Of a DNA stretch of 64,000 nt, positions 27,201 through 40,588 are shown in pieces (positions within the stretch are counted from its first letter, which is position 1; the number at the start of each line of letters is the position of its first letter). This stretch comes from Nymphaea colorata. Taxonomy: Eukaryota > Streptophyta > Magnoliopsida > Nymphaeales > Nymphaeaceae. The notes below the pieces were generated by a model. The model was given only the letters and a program-made list of their open reading frames with translations, was not told where the DNA came from and ran no database searches. Location: positions 13,844,233 to 13,908,232 of the forward strand of contig NC_045140.1 of NCBI RefSeq assembly GCF_008831285.2, in the 5' to 3' direction. The position numbers and the translations under genes were made by a program.

Positions 27201-29583
27201 CCATATATCAGAAAAAATAGTTTCAAAAGGTTTGGAAGCCCTTTGATTTATATTATGGAAAGGTAAAACATGACTCTTACAAAGTCCACAACTTGAACAT
27301 TTTTTTACACTTGAAGTAAGAGGTAAACTTGATCTTGGAATGAGACTATCTGTGACAAGTTTTTCAATGAAATGTCGACCACAGTGTCCTAGCCGACTAT
27401 GCTACAAATCAGACTCCAAAAATTGGTTATGGCCCCTTACTTTTGATTGAAAATGGCAAGAACTTGGCACTGATGACGCATTATGAGAAAGAGAAAATGT
27501 CTTCAATCCTATATCAAAAGTGGATGAATCCTTGGGTAGACATTCCTTGAGGACGTACATATTCCCTTGACGCTCCCCTCTAGCGAACATTTTCTTCGTT
27601 TGGAGGTCCTTGACATAGACAGAAGAAGGTGTGAATTCAACAGAAGAGCTTGTATCATCAATGAGTTTAGAAATGGATATGATGTTCTTTTTTATATTGG
27701 GAGCAAGAACAACATTAGACAGTGATAGAGACGAGAATGACAATGGAATATGTGCATTTCCAATATGTGTAATAGGATGAGATTTTCCATCACCTGTTAT
27801 AATGCAACTTCTACCGTAATGAGGGGATAAGTTAGTCAATTTACCTGCATTTCCTGTCACATGGGTAGTTGCACCTGAATCCAAGAACCATTCTCCTTGC
27901 TCATTTTGCTTTATAGTCATCTTTGAGAATGCGGTCATCAATAGCTGTTGCATATCTTCAGCGGTGGATTTAGAACTTTGTCCTCCTTGTTTATAATCAT
28001 GTCTTACCCCTTTGTTTTTATTTTGAGGATTAAACCAACATTGTGCCTTCATGTGTCCTTTCTTGTTGCACTGAAAACAAATTGGTATTTTTCTTGAAGT
28101 ATCCAAAGGAGACATACCTTGGTTATGTGGTGTTGGTAGAATGCCACGACTACCATGGTTGGAGTTCCCATGGCTCTTACCAAACTTTACATTCATAGCC
28201 AACACATTTTGGGAGTTCCCTTGATCAGTCCTTTCAATGACTCTTTTCATGTTCATTTCATGTTGGAGAAGTTTACCTTGTAGTTCGTTGAAGGAAGGCA
28301 GAACAGGAAGGACCTCAAGAGCTGTAATAAAAGCATGATAATCATGCCCAAGTCCATTCAAGGTTTACTGCACCTTTTCCTTATCAGAAATGTTATTCCC
28401 TGAGGCAGCAAGTTGGTCTGCGACGGCCTTAATACGCCCCAAATAATCCATGATAGACGTTGAACCTTTGCTCAAATTCTGAAATTCTTTCAAGTACATA
28501 ATTCGAGCTTCTGATATTTGGGAAAAGGTATCAGCAAGGGTTTCCCATAATTCTTCTGCAGTACAATCATCAGAAACTGAAAGTAACACTTGTTGAGATA
28601 AAGTGGACAAAATATACGCAACCAGACTTTGATCACGTCTCATCCACATAGCATGTTCAGGATTGTTGTCTTCATGAACAGCAATAACTTCTCCTGCCTC
28701 ATTTTTTATTTCCTGTAAGACGGATATTGGTGGAGCCTTTGTTGAACCATCGAGATGTCCAAAGAGCAGGGCTGCACACGAGCCGAGTCGAGCTCGAGCT
28801 CGAACTCGAGTCGAGCTACCTAACACAAGCTCGAGCTCGACTCGATTAAATAAAGTCGAGCTCGAGCTCGACTCGATTAACTCGATTAGCTCGTCTAAAT
28901 AAATTATGATTCTTCTTTTTAAAAATATGATCCTTCTTTTTAAAATATCTAGTAAATTTCATGACGTGGGATGAAATTTGTTTACTCGTCGAGTATAAAC
29001 GAGTCGAGTCGAGTATAAACGAGTCGAGTTCTTAAAACTCGAACTCGACTCGTTTACTCATTCGAGTTTCATTGTAAGCTCGAACTCGACTCGTTTATAA
29101 ACGAGTCGAGCTCGAGCCGAGTTTAATCGGGCGAGTTCGAGTCGAGCCCGAGCTGGCTCGACTCGTTGTGCAGCCCTACCAAAGAGGCCTTGACTTCTTA
29201 TGAAAGGCATGATTTGCCTTTTCCAGATCAGATAATTCTCATGGTTGAGTTTTTCGGTAATATGGTGAGGAAGAAAACTTGAGGACATGCCAGAATGCGA
29301 AAGGTTTTCCATGACAGCAGAAAGAAATGGTATATAGGTAGAAGATGAGAGGGAAAGAAGACACGATATAACAAGATGTGTCCTTGGGTAAGCAAGAAGA
29401 AAAAGGAACAAGAATTGCGCAAGAGAAAAGTAAATTCAGGATAGAGACAAGATGAAAAAAGAGTTCTAACCAGATCAGACCTGTTTGGGCATTTCGTTTA
29501 GTAGAGATAACGTAACCTAGCGCTCTGATACCATGATAGAAATCTAGCACCAATATCTGTAACCAGAAAACAGCACTCACGCA

Positions 29584-29627
<44 letters not shown>

Positions 29628-32600
29628 ACAAGAAGAAACTGAGGAGAAGAAGCCGTAGCCAAAATGGTTTGCACGGCCTCTATTTATAATCTCATTTTCA
29701 GAATTCTAAGAGTCTCCAATCGTAGAATCCTAAGAGATTTCACAAGCTCCAAGGACATTAATTACATCATAGAAACCTAAGAGACTTCACATATTACAAG
29801 GATATTAACTACAACATAGAATCCTATGAGACTTCCCATATAACAAGTAGGAGACTCTTCACATGTTACAAGGACATTAAATATCTTAACACATTCTACA
29901 AAGAGGTGGAATCCTAAGAGACTCCTCTTCAACGTGCTGGTGAAGGATTTATATTTTAACATGGGTGTGGTTGCGGCATTTTTCCAAAAACAAAAACATG
30001 GCCCTGTGTGTGTGTGTCACGGGCCGACTTTTTCAAGCCCTGCTTGGCCCGCGCGGCGCCGAAGGTTTCCCCAAAGCCTTCGGCCAGCCTGACTCTCTCT
30101 TGAGTTAGCAGAAGCGTTCATCAATCTTTTGGGACTATAGACTAGACGATGAGTGCAAAGCACTCGGCACACCATCACCCAGGTTTTATCCCATTGTAGA
30201 CCATCGGCAAGCCGTGGCCATGAGGCCCTGTCAAAACTTCACCATTCCTTCAAGTGTTTATCAACTCCCATACGAAATCTGGGTGGGGGTAAGACTTCCC
30301 TTGAGAGGAAGTCCCCAGCCGAAGCCAATTGACGACTATATGTCATTAAGTAAGGCGGCCGACCATCGCCCTACTCGACGATGAGCATTCACTTGCTCAC
30401 CCCCGCGTGACTCTACGCGGTTGTGGAACGCAGCATATGCGTCCACTGGGGGAATTGCCTCTAATCCACGCGCACCCCCTTGTACATCCAAACACTACGC
30501 GTGAGGAACCCATTTGATTCCCCAACGACGAACTTGCACTTTCAAAGGGACTGTTCACCTTGATGCATTTATACGCCTTGTCTCTGCACTACCGCGCTGC
30601 ACATTCCACGTGCATTGCTTTCTGCTTGACTCAGCGTCCGATTGATCCCACATGCTTCCCGAGCTATGCCTAAGCTGGCCAAGCAGCATATCCTTCTACT
30701 AGCTTGGCCGGGCCAGACATAGTCGGCCGGCAACAGTGTGTATATAATTAATAAATAAATAAAATTGTCCACAAACAATAAAACTGGCAATAAAATTGTT
30801 CACAAGTAATAAAAATACCAATTAAAGATTAACAAACTATGATTTTATCAAATGTTTCAAAGGGAAAAGAAAACACTTTTCTTATTGCTGCACCCGACAC
30901 AACCTGGGTGCGGCAACCTTATTGAAAAGGTCCATAGTTATGCCACAAATGGTTGTGCATGATTAGGTAAGTCCACATGCATATAAGTTTAATGCCAGTT
31001 GCTCTGGCCATATATGAAATATTCATGCAAACATACCGCTTTGACCACTATCTCAGCATATGGTGGTAGATTGACAGTGGCCTCAAATAACACCCAAGCC
31101 CATTTGTCACTCTGAATATCATCTGAAACATAGGGAACATCCCTTCTTTGGTACCTTGAAGCTTCTATCCATGTTTTCCCACCATCAATTGACAAATCAA
31201 CCCTCTCAATGCCACGCCCTCCTCCGGAAACAGCATATCCTCTGACAGTAGTCTGAAACATACATCATATAATAGAAGTATGTATAATTGAAAAGAGATC
31301 CACATGATAGGATGACCATGAAATTTCAAAGTTATCACCATCAACATTTTTGTTTTGCACATCAATAATGCAACTGCCAGTGAACTAAGACACCAAAAGG
31401 GAGTTTTAACTTCAAACAAATCAAAAGAACTTGTCAAATACGTACACAGATACTGATACAAATACAAATACACACACACAGAGACACACACGCACACACA
31501 CACACACATGAAGTCATGTCAAATTAAGCATATTTATTAGTCTCCCAGACTGTATATCTCACCATTCCTTGAGCATGTCTTTTTCTACAGCAAATGCCGG
31601 GGTTGAAAAACTCCAAAACAAACTAGAAAACATTGCAAGAAAAGATTCCAAATTACAAGAAAGATGGTCCTCGGTCACACTTTCAGAGACTTAAATTCAC
31701 CCAACAGATGACAATCCATTGTGTGATAAGTGCAAGCAAAATAAAACATGAAAGATTTCATAAAGAAATTAAGGCAGCACCAAAATGACTTCAATATTAT
31801 AAAATAAAACCAGTTAGTACATCATAAGCATCTAACCAAGGAGGGAGAAAACCTAAGGGAGATGCTGACCTTTCCTTGCTTCACTACATCCACATCCTCA
31901 AGGGAGCATATAGCACTCTGTCATTCACAAGCAAATGATAGTTCAGCAGCAAAATTAAGCTTACACACACATATATGTAGGAGTAGGAATACTCATAAGG
32001 ACCGTACCAAGTGGTTTATTGCTATTGCTTGTCTTGTTGCTATATGATGTTTGAGAACAGCTAGTTATGAATGAGAAAAAAGCAGTTGGTACTTGGAACT
32101 GTCTGAATGAAATTCGAATCTAGTTGAGACACAACTCAAAGGATATGAAATTTATAATTATTTACTCACGAGTAGTGAGAACACTTTTACAAGTCTATGA
32201 TGATTATTACTATTGAAAATATTTGTTTTGTGTATAGGCAACCTAGAGAGAAAGTATAAACCGGAGTTTTCAATATAATGATGTTCTAGTGAGTATGCTT
32301 GGCTCAAGTTACGGATTTTTGAAGATGGTTCCTGGATACGCATTTTGCTGTTGAACAAGAAGTAGTATTTTGAGAATTTGATTGGAAAGGCATCAAAGAA
32401 GTGAGAGATTGATTGAAGAAAGCCAAAGGGTTGAGCAACAAAATGGATGCTTAGAGAAAAGGAGTCAACACAAAAGTGCCTTTCTTAGGAGCATAAATTA
32501 ATTTTTTTGGACTTGTTGATCTTGAACTTGAAATATCTTCTATTTTTATTACTTTCCTTTCTCTCTCTTCCCTTGGTATGAAACAAAGTCACAGAAAACT

Positions 32601-35600
32601 TTCTTGGGTTTTAAACGATGAGGTTTTTCTTGGGTATACGGTGAGCTTGCAAAAACAAGAAAAGAAAAAGAAAAATAGGGTTAAATTTTTAAAAAATTTA
32701 AAAACTAAAAATGAAGGAAAAATAAAATAAGTGTGAACTAATAACACAAACATCAAAAGATAAGTAAGTTTGCAGCAAAGAAGAATTAGAAAATGAAAAA
32801 ATAAACAATTTGGTATTAAAAAAACACGTTTTTGCACGGTTTCTTGATTTTAACGTGCACTTTTTTAAAATTTTAAATGGCAAATTTATTTATCGCATTT
32901 TTTCATTTTTTTTTAGAAAAAAATGTGTTTCTTGTCTCAACTAGATTTGAATTTCATTCAAACAGTTCCAAGTACCAACTGCTTTTTTCTCATTCATAAC
33001 TAGCTGTTCTCAAACATCATATAGCAACAAGACAAGCAATAGCAATAAACCACTTGGTACGGTCCTTATGAGTATTCCTACTCCTACATATAGCTATCTT
33101 TTGAAAAATGGTGTGGTATTTTTCATGTCCACAGAGGAATCCGCAGCAAGCCTGAACTAGGGTTTGGGACGGGTCACGGGAAATCACCCCCTGTTAGACA
33201 ATTTGATTCTGCATAGTTTTAGTTACCCAAGTTCATCTTGAATCTATGCTGAGAAGCTTGAGCTGCAAAGCATATCATTAACGTGCCACTTTATAAAGTT
33301 TAGTGAAAAGTGAAAACCACAGCCACAAACATCGTTCTCGATTTTTAATCACCGCGATTTCTCTCAAATATATTTCTGCAAACTAGTGCAAAGTTGTTTT
33401 TTGGGGAAAATCTTGGAGTTTAAGAAATCAAAATATTAGATAAAATAAATAAATGAGAAACTAATGAGAAGACATAAAAAGTATCTTGTATAAAATTTTT
33501 AAAATGATAAAGTAATAAAAAAAAATTGAAACAAAAGTTGAAGAAAATGAAAAAAAAGAATTTAAAAAATATATATGTAAAAATCACAATAAATTTGTTA
33601 ATAACGTTTTTTTTTTAAACATTATGCATTTTTCCCCCCCTTTTTCATTAATATCGCAATATTGTGAATTTGGCTTATAATATAACCTAAGAAGATGTGG
33701 AAGAGAAATCACCTGAACAGGGAAATCCATCTGAGGCCTTCTACTAGACCATACAATATTGTCCCAATTAACTGACGGAGGAAACATTTTATAGTCCTTC
33801 TGCATGAAAAATCCCTGTTTCATAGCAAAAAAATGCCCCTCTTAAAAGTTTGCATCAATCTGACCAAATGAAAGAAATACACATCATATATTCCAGTTAC
33901 ACATACCTGAGATTCTTCTTCAATTATGTTAATGCAATCCAACCATTTAACAGATCGAGCACCAATAACGCCAGGGACAATTACACGCAGTGGATACCCA
34001 TGATCGCGATTGAGGACCTTGACCATAGGAATATGAAGAAAACAAAGCCGATTAAATTTGTGAATTTAAAAATAAAAGAAAGAATGGTGCTAAGAAGGTG
34101 ATCAAGAAAAATGAGCTCACAAAATCAATAACCATGAAAACAGAAAAAACCGAAAGAAGAAAAAAGCAATGACCAAATGAACATGAAAAGCAAATGATGC
34201 TTGCAAAAGCTGGCTAGAATAACCTGAAATCCACCTATCATAAAAATTTATACAGTCAACAAACAATGAAAACAAATGAACACAAAATGTGTTAGCAGAC
34301 AAATAATTTATCAAATATGATGAATTCAAGTAAAAACGCATTCTGCAACAAACTCAGAGCCCCAGTGGACTGAAACAGACCATGTACTGCAAAACTTACT
34401 TTGACATAGAACATTGTATACAAAAATAGAGTTGACAAACGAGGTTCAATCATTCAGTAACTTGGGCAGGTTAGACTCCACATCACTGATGCCACATAGA
34501 TAACCATGCAGACTGATGCATGTAGATCATGTGCAGGCAAAATGATGCTGCAACTGGTTTTAAACATATCGGACATTTCAATATAATGAAATGATAGGAC
34601 AACAGGTTCTTATTATGCACACATGCATAAACATACTGTAGAAACACGCAGCGGAAGAAGAGAAAGGAAAACAAACACAGGATTTACGTGGAAAACCTCG
34701 GAACGAGGTGAAAAACCACAGGGAAGCTCTAACCTAGGGGCAAAACCGCAACCCTAGGAGAGAGAAATTTTCATTCACTTAATCAACAATTACAATAAGT
34801 GATTAGAATAAAAGAGAGAGGAAGAGAGACCCGCCTAGGGAACCGAGCCTGTCCTCGGTTCCCGCACCCATGAGTATCGGGTCCATATCCGGACCCGGTT
34901 CCCTATTACACGGTATTCTAACACTCCCTCTCAAGCTTGGCATACATGTCAAACATGCCAAGCTTGCTAATATTCTTTTCAAATTGAGATGTACATAAGG
35001 CTTTAGTTAGAACATCTGCAATTTGATCTTCAGACTTCATATAAGGAAGGATCAACTCCTTTGAATCTATGCGCTCCCGTATAAAGTGGCGATCTATCTC
35101 CACATGTTTGGTTCTGTCATGCAGGACGGGATTATTTGCTAAGTTAATCGTAGACTTATTGTCACAATACATTTTCATCTTCTCTTCAATTTCAATTCCA
35201 ATATCTGCTAGAAGAATCTTTAGCCATAACATCTCTGTAACCCCCATAGCAACAGCCCTGTATTCAGCCTCAACACTGGATCTAGAACAGACTTCCTGCC
35301 TTTTACTCCTCCATACCACCAGGTTTCCCCCTAGAAAGATGCAGTACCCTGTGGTAGACCTTCTGGTATCCGTGCAACCAGCCCAATCGGCGTCAGAGTA
35401 TCCTTCAATATTAAGTTTGTCATGCCGTGTATACAGTAACCCTTTACCTGGGTTATTCTTCAGGTACCCCAACACTTTTTTGCACTCTTCCAGTGACAAT
35501 CAGTAGGAGCATGCATAAACTGACTCAGCACATTTACAGCATAAGTAATATCAGGGCGAGTAAGAGTAAGATAAATAAGCTTACCAACCAGCCTCAGATA

Positions 35601-38600
35601 CCGTCCTTTTCCTTCCTCATCCAGGATGTTACCAGCTTTGATACTTATCTTTGTACCTGACTCCATTAGAGTTAGAAAGGGTCTGCATCCCAGTTTACCT
35701 GTCTGTCTCTTTCAGGAGGTCCAGAGTGTACTTCCTTTGGCTCATAACAAGCCCTGTTTCTGATCGTGCAATCTCTATTCCCAGAAAGCACCTTAATTTT
35801 CCCAGATCTTTAAGGTCAAATTCAGCAGCTAACCTCTCCTTTATCTTCCTTTTCTCTTCTTCATCATCACCTGTGACAATCATATCATCAACATACACAA
35901 GAAGAATGCTCACCAGGCCACTTCTCTGCTTAATGAACAAGGTATGATCATCATTTCCTTGTTTGTACCCATTTGTCTTCATTACCACCCTCAGTCTTTC
36001 AAACCATGCTCTAGGGGACTGCTTCAGGCCGTACAGGGCCTTCTTGAGATGACAGCATTTTCCACTTTGAGCATATCTGGGAGGCATGCTCATATAGACC
36101 TCGTCCTCTAGATGGCCGTTCAAGAAGGCATTCTTGACATCAAGCTGGTCCATGCCCCACTTCTTTTGCACTGCAAGTGCCAAAATGACCCTCACAGTCT
36201 TCAGTTTTGCAACAGGAGCAAAGGTTTCAAGATAGTCAATTCTGTATTTTTGGCTGAACCCCTTTGCAACCAAACGAGCTTTATATCATTCCACAGTGCC
36301 ATCAGGTTTATACTTCACACTAAACACCCACTTGGAACCAACTAAGTGAGTCCCCTTGGGAATATCGACCACTTTCCAAGTGTTGTCCTTTGCCAAGGCA
36401 TCCATCGCCTCTGTCATAGCCTGTAGCCATTTAGGATCTTCTCTAACATCTTCCACACACCTGGGAATCACAGACATAGACAGAGTGGTAATAAAGCATT
36501 TGTATTCTTTACTGAGTTTTGAATATGAGACAAATCTCTGAATAGGGTGAGAAGTACATGACTTGGTCCCCTTGCGCAGGTCTATGGGAAGCTCTTCATT
36601 CATTGGACTTGGTTCATTCGGGGAACTCACAGGATTGGGATTGGTTACATCAACAGTCTTAACCACATCTTTCTCCTTTCTAGTGTAAACCTGCCCAAAC
36701 AAATGATCACGGGATGTGGGTTGATCATCCACAGGGCCTCCTTCCATATGACTGTTTTTATCATCTCTAACTGTATCTTCCACACTGTGACTAAGTTTGT
36801 AGTCCAAGAAGCTAGTAAACTGAATAAGCTGATTTGGAGGATACTCTTCCACACTGTCTCATATACACTCCCCCTGAAGAGGATTCACAGGAAAATACGC
36901 CTCATGTTCATGAAAGGTAACATCCCGGGAGACATAGATTTTGGAGGTAGTAGGATCAATACATTTATATCCTTTCTGAGTGGAGAAATACCCCAAGAAG
37001 ACAGCTTTGACAGACCGAGGGTCAAGTTTTTTTATGGTGGGACTATGGTTATGAACAAAGCAAATACACCCGAACACCCGAGGAGTAAGAGGCCAGGGGT
37101 TATGAGTGGGACTGAGCATAGAGTAAGGAGTACGGCCATTCAACACACAGTGGGCATACGGTTGATGAGGTGGGCACTAGTGAGGAGAGCATTGCCCTAG
37201 TAGCGCTTAGGAACATGCCTGTGGAACATAATAGCTCGGGTGACATCTAATAAATGGCGATTTTTACGTTCGGTCATGCCATTTTGAGGAGGAGTATAAC
37301 TACAGGACGTCTCATGAACAATACCCTTGCCCCACAAGAAGTCATCCAGGGATTGGGAGACATACTCCCTAGCATTATCAGTATGGAAAATCTGAACAGA
37401 GGTCTAAAATTGATTTTCAACAAAGGCAACAAAATTTTTGACAACAACAGGAACCTCACTGCGTTCTTTCGACAAGTACACAAACGTACAACGGGAGTAG
37501 TCATCAATCAGAGTCATAAAGTAATGGAAACCACGACAAGTGGGTACTCCCGAAGGACCCCAAACATCATAGTGAACCAAAGCAAAAGGACGAGTGGTTT
37601 TATTGATAGAAATAGGGTACGAAGCCCTAACATGCTTAGCAAACTGACATACTTCACATGTGAATGAGTCCATGGAAACAAAAGTAAACAACCTAGGAAA
37701 CAACTTCTTAATCAACTGGAATGGGAGATGTCCAAGGCGCTCATGCCATCTCATAATGCTAGACCTGTCCTCCACGCCCGTCAACTGTCTGCTAGTGGCT
37801 GAGATGAGAGCAGTGGCAACCTGTACGGGCAGTCTGTAGAGGCCATCAATAACCGAACCAATCCCAATCTTCTTCCCCGTCACCAAGTCCTGCAGAGTAC
37901 AATGATCAATAGAGAAAATTAGATTACAATTGAGTTCTTTGGTGATACTACTGACAGATAACAAATTCACAGGAATATTGGGAACATGAAGAGCATTATG
38001 CAGAAGATATTTATTTAATAAGGACAAACTCCCTTTTCCAGCCACAGAGATCGAGGACCCATCAGCCATAGATACGTGTTGCTGCCCTGAAGACAATTTG
38101 TACTCTTGAAACATCTTAGGGTTTTCTGTCATATGATGTTAGCTCCACTGTCAACTACCCAATCACCAAGTAAGGGATTACCTTGATCACTTGTGGCAAC
38201 AAGAGCTTGGGCTAACTGAGCTCCCTCAGACGTGGAGGCTTCCTCCTTAGTAGTAGATAACCGGCTGATGTAAGCTTGTAATTCCTTGATTTGGTCAGAG
38301 GAAAGCTTCGGTTTTTCAACACTGGGAGAGCTAGTATCAGACACAGGAGGACCCTGCCTACCAGAGGGAGGACGACCACAGGTGAGCCTCTTCTCAGGAT
38401 GAAGATCCCAACAAAAATCAACTGAGTGTCCCAACTTGTTACAGTGACTGCAACGCCGAATAGGACGCTGCCCAGTCCCTGGAGCATGGCTAACAAAAGC
38501 AGAGGGAGAACTACCATGACTAGAGTCAATATGCATCACTTGACGGCGTTGTTCTCAGATTCCACCCGAGCATACACCTCCTCAATTCCAGGGGTCTCGT

Positions 38601-40550
38601 CACAGTTGAGAATTTGACTCCTAATGGATTCAAACTCATCACGCAGACCTCCCAGAAAAATAAAAGTGCGGTCCATCCATTCTTTCTACCAATACAGTTC
38701 ATAATCAGAACCACAATTCCAGTCATCATTCACATGATAATCCAGTTCCTCCCATTTAGTCTTCAGGGCTGCACAGAAGGATGCCACAGACAAGTCACCC
38801 TGTTTAAGAGAATAGATGTTGCGTTTAATCTGGAATGTATGCAGGACTCTCTTTTTACGGCCATACATCCTTGCAAGCACAGTCCACATGTCATATGAGG
38901 TCAACTTTCGCAAAATAAGGGGCTGAATATCAGCAGAAACAGAACTAATAACCCAAACCTTAACTTGACTATCTTCCAACGCCCAAGTCGCCCATCCAGG
39001 ATCAGTTTTACTAGGCGCAGATTTCTCCCCAGTGACCGCGACTAGTGATCCCAATTTCAAGCGCAGCAGACCAAGAGAGATAATTGTCTTTGTTCAGCCG
39101 AATAGAGGTGACTTGAACAGGCAAATTTTCATCTCTTCAGCCATAACGACCACAAAAAAAAATCCAACAGTCAGAGAATACCAGAAAAACGCAGGAGGAC
39201 CCGGGCGCTGTGGCACTTTGCCTACAATGGAGGACGGGCAACGGCAGAGCAGCGAGATCTCCGACAAGCAGGCACAGGGCGGGGAACAGGCCAGGCGACA
39301 GCGGGCGGCGTCGAACAGCGAGCGGCGTCAGTGCACCCAGGCGACGTCGGGCGGTGTCAGACCGGCGGACGGCGGCGGCGCACGTCAGGCAACGGCGAGC
39401 GGCGGTGGGACGGCGGGCGGCGGTGGGATGGCGGGCTGCGTCGACGGCGGGACTGGCTCTGATACCATGTATAAACACGCAGCGGAAGAAGAGAAAGGAA
39501 AACAAACACAGGATTTATGTGGAAAACATCGGAAAGAGGTGAAAAACCACGGGGAAGCTCTAACCTAGGGGCAAAACCGCAACCCTAGGAGAGAGAAATC
39601 TTCATTCACTTAATCAACAATTACAATAAGTGATTAGAATAAAAGAGGGAGGAAGAGAGACCCGCCTAGGGAACCGAGCCCGTCCTCGGTTCCCATGCCC
39701 ATGAATACCGGGTCCATATCCGGACCCGGTTCCCTATTACACGGTATTCTAACACATACAAAGCCATGCATATCTATATGTGGACATAATTTATAGGAAC
39801 CTCAAGCACTTAAAAGTCAAGCAGAGTGTTCAACAAGGCACTACTTCAACAAGGCACTACAAGAGTGTGTTTTTGTGTGTGTGCATATATGTAAGTGCGC
39901 ACAGGGCGGGGAACAGGCCAGGCGATGGCGGGCGGCGTCGAACAGCGAGCGGCGTCGGCACACCCAGGCGACGTCGGTCGGTGTCAGACCAACGGACGGC
40001 GGCGACGCACGTCAGGCAACGGCGGGCGGCGGTGGGACGGCGGGCGGCGTCGGCGGCGGGACTGGCTCTGATACCATGTATAAACACACAGCGGAAGAAG
40101 AGAAAGGAAAACAAACACAGGATTTACGTGGAAAACCTCGGAAAGAGGTGAAAAACCACGGGAAAGCTCTAACCTAGGGGCAAAACCGCAACCCGAGGAG
40201 AGAGAAATCTTCATTCACTTAATCAACAATTACAATAAGTGATTAGAATAAAAGAGGGAGGAAGAGAGACCCGCCTAGGGAACCGAGCCTGTCCTCAGTT
40301 CTCGTGCCCATGAGTACCGGGTCCATATCCGGACCCGGTTCCCTATTACACGGTATTCTAATACATACAAACCCATGCATATCTATATGTGGACATAATT
40401 TATAGGAACCTCAAGCACTTAAAAGTCAAGCAGAGTGTTCAACAAGGCACTACAAGAGTGTGTTTCTGTGTGCGTGCATATATGTAAGTGCTTTTTGTGG
40501 TTTGTTCATTTATTTAGTTATTTGTTTAATTTAGGTTTCTAATTATCTCC

Positions 40551-40588
<38 letters not shown>

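Larger units (their letters stand above)
24127..29961 (-). mobile_element. Copia-1: full-length Ty1/Copia retrotransposon in intron 11 of sulfite oxidase
   Basis: A complete but dead element on the minus strand, the same direction as the host gene. Both LTRs run TGATAG...TAACA on the plus strand, and a perfect 5-bp target duplication TGGGT flanks it (24122-24126 and 29962-29966). Order in its own direction: 5' LTR 29534-29961, tRNA-iMet-type primer site, gag, zinc knuckle, protease D-S-G-A, integrase, reverse transcriptase with Y-V-D-D, RNase H, polypurine tract, 3' LTR 24127-24594. That integrase-before-RT order defines Copia. Several in-frame stops and a hAT-type insertion in gag make it non-autonomous. 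The 3' LTR is about 40 bp longer than the 5' LTR because an internal segment (near 24,450) is missing from the right-hand copy and the GA runs differ. Confidence 0.95.
34637..39754 (-). mobile_element. Copia-2: full-length Ty1/Copia retrotransposon in intron 7 of sulfite oxidase
   Basis: 5,118 bp with 287-bp LTRs (34637-34923 and 39468-39754) and a perfect 5-bp target duplication CATAC (34632-34636 and 39755-39759). It is in sense direction with the host gene. Primer site for tRNA-iMet at 39456-39467; polypurine tract at 34924-34932. Domains in its own direction: gag, zinc knuckle C-S-H-C...H...C (38,411-38,452), protease D-S-G-A, integrase, reverse transcriptase Y-V-D-D, RNase H Y-S-D-A-D-W-A-G. 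Frameshifts and stops break it into several frames. I count about 13 mismatches between its two LTRs, so it is not recent. The leader between primer site and gag is strikingly GC-rich. Confidence 0.95.
39273..40491. repeat. Tandem duplication of Copia-2 leader, LTR and genomic flank
   Basis: Unit 1 (39273-39899) contains part of the GC-rich leader, the primer site, the 5' LTR, the target duplication CATAC and about 145 bp of host DNA beyond it. Unit 2 (39900-40491) repeats the same order, with an 18-bp loss in the leader and one fewer copy of a short AACAAGGCACTAC segment. The copied LTR is 40077-40363 and now ends TA instead of CA. The unit includes host flank, so the duplication happened after Copia-2 inserted, by unequal exchange or replication slippage and not by transposition. 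Confidence 0.9.

Noticed and set aside
28767-29178. Arg/Ala/Leu-rich frames in the GAGTCGAG element as a coding extension of gag
   Set aside because: The segment is bounded by an 8-bp target duplication and inverted ends, and gag is continuous once it is left out.
29522-29533. Possible tRNA gene next to the LTR
   Set aside because: Only the 12 bases complementary to the tRNA-Met 3' end are present. It is a retrotransposon primer site.
35069-35506. Plus-strand frame of 145 codons
   Set aside because: Antisense to the Copia-2 RNase H region, which has clear conserved motifs on the minus strand.
39032-39568. Long plus-strand frames (up to 178 codons) rich in Ala, Arg and Gly
   Set aside because: They fall in the GC-rich Copia-2 leader, are open on both strands and in several frames, and are repeated in the tandem copy. 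Composition explains them.
40077-40363. Independent solo LTR of Copia-2 family
   Set aside because: The flanking leader, primer site, CATAC and host DNA are duplicated with it, so it arose by tandem duplication.
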